A stretch of 14,296 nt of DNA, taken from assembly GCA_937958475.1 (NCBI GenBank), contig CALFXR010000216.1, forward strand, positions 1-14,296. The letters are read 5' to 3'. Numbering within the stretch: the stretch's first letter is position 1; each line of letters begins with the position of its first letter. Source of the DNA: an uncultured Mesorhizobium sp. (GTDB taxonomy: Bacteria; Pseudomonadota; Alphaproteobacteria; Rhizobiales; Rhizobiaceae). The position numbers and the translations under genes are program-made. The notes under the pieces were generated by a model, which had not been told where the DNA came from, ran no database searches, and saw only the letters and a program-made list of their open reading frames with translations. Shown one piece after another: positions 14,126-14,296 of the stretch.

Positions 14126-14296
14126 TTCCAGTAGACAGGTTCGCTGGCGTGATCTCAACCAATTCGCGCGCGACGATCTGGCTTATGTTGAGAGCATTTT
14201 CTACGCGGTATTCAAGATTTAGATGTTCATTGCGTTGGAGGAGGATCGTGCCCCCGAGCGTGGTGTAGCTGGGCGGGAGCGAAGCCGCTCGCGAGT
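14094..14296 (-). CDS. Possible C-terminal end of a gene entering from the right
   Basis: A minus-strand frame is open from the window edge (first full codon at 14294) to a TGA at 14094-14096, giving 66 residues with protein-like composition, for example TLGGTILLQRNEHLNLEYRV and SQIVARELVEITPANLSTG. I do not recognise the family. It overlaps the weak plus-strand frame by about 32 bases, so at least one of the two is likely false. Its codon use is less GC-biased than in the genes to the left, which could mean acquired DNA or a chance frame. Confidence 0.25.
   Translation of the reverse strand, partial: SRAASLPPSYTTLGGTILLQRNEHLNLEYRVENALNISQIVARELVEITPANLSTGIRRLPAEPAR

Larger units (their letters stand above)
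13843..14296. other. Region without a recognised gene at the right edge
   Basis: Upstream of mgtE the sequence becomes less GC-rich, notably after about 14020. A T6 tract (on the minus strand at about 13893-13898) lies before mgtE. Two weak small frames are listed separately. A short hairpin, GAGCG-AAGC-CGCTC (14277-14290), lies at the very end. No transposase motif or RNA gene was recognised. Confidence 0.5.

Noticed and set aside
13843..14296. Magnesium riboswitch or leader upstream of mgtE
   Set aside because: I could not find a conserved M-box-like core or a convincing terminator/antiterminator pair.

Overview
The window is GC-rich chromosomal DNA with short intergenic gaps, genes on both strands and several GTG starts. 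The gene families point to an alphaproteobacterium, probably of the Hyphomicrobiales (Rhizobiales). The main reasons are a eukaryote-like NADP isocitrate dehydrogenase of 403 aa, a DUF6455-type small cysteine protein behind an FNR/FixK-type box, a LiuR-like MerR regulator, and a DUF1624 membrane protein. The exact genus cannot be read from this sequence. No rRNA, tRNA, CRISPR array, insertion sequence or prophage block was seen.

Layout, left to right. At 1-868 (minus) lies an epoxide-hydrolase-like alpha/beta hydrolase cut by the left edge. It is divergent from icd (1012-2223, plus), which has a recognisable promoter. A two-gene unit follows: a small membrane-anchored protein with a duplicated helical motif (2336-2680) and a DedA-family membrane protein (2677-3258), overlapping by ATGA. 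A 480-bp spacer with a small tandem repeat and a hairpin leads to a secreted single-domain tail-collar protein (3740-4348), which ends near a strong inverted repeat. On the minus strand, 4574-6292 encodes a fused glycosyltransferase-sulfotransferase, preceded by an AT-rich island (about 6311-6440). Next come a glutathione S-transferase (6751-7395, plus) and, on the minus strand, a desaturase (8287-9231) followed by an aldo/keto reductase (7436-8266).

On the plus strand, a DUF1624 acyltransferase-like membrane protein with a cysteine-rich tail (9414-10406) overlaps an isoprenylcysteine-methyltransferase-like protein (10403-10879). On the minus strand a MerR regulator (11383-11778) is followed by an HXXEE membrane protein (10887-11372). 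The divergent promoter region holds a candidate operator and, next to the DUF6455 gene (12004-12399, plus), a clear FNR/FixK box. A MgtE magnesium transporter (12409-13842, minus) converges on that gene. The right end (13843-14296) has no gene I recognise, only two weak small open frames.

The genes form small units rather than one pathway. A loose theme is membrane and lipid biology (desaturase, DedA, methyltransferase-like, DUF1624) plus detoxification (epoxide hydrolase, glutathione transferase, aldo/keto reductase). The least explained items are the glycosyltransferase-sulfotransferase fusion, the twin-CX3C tail on the DUF1624 protein, the DedA partner with its duplicated motif, and the oxygen-responsive-looking DUF6455 gene.
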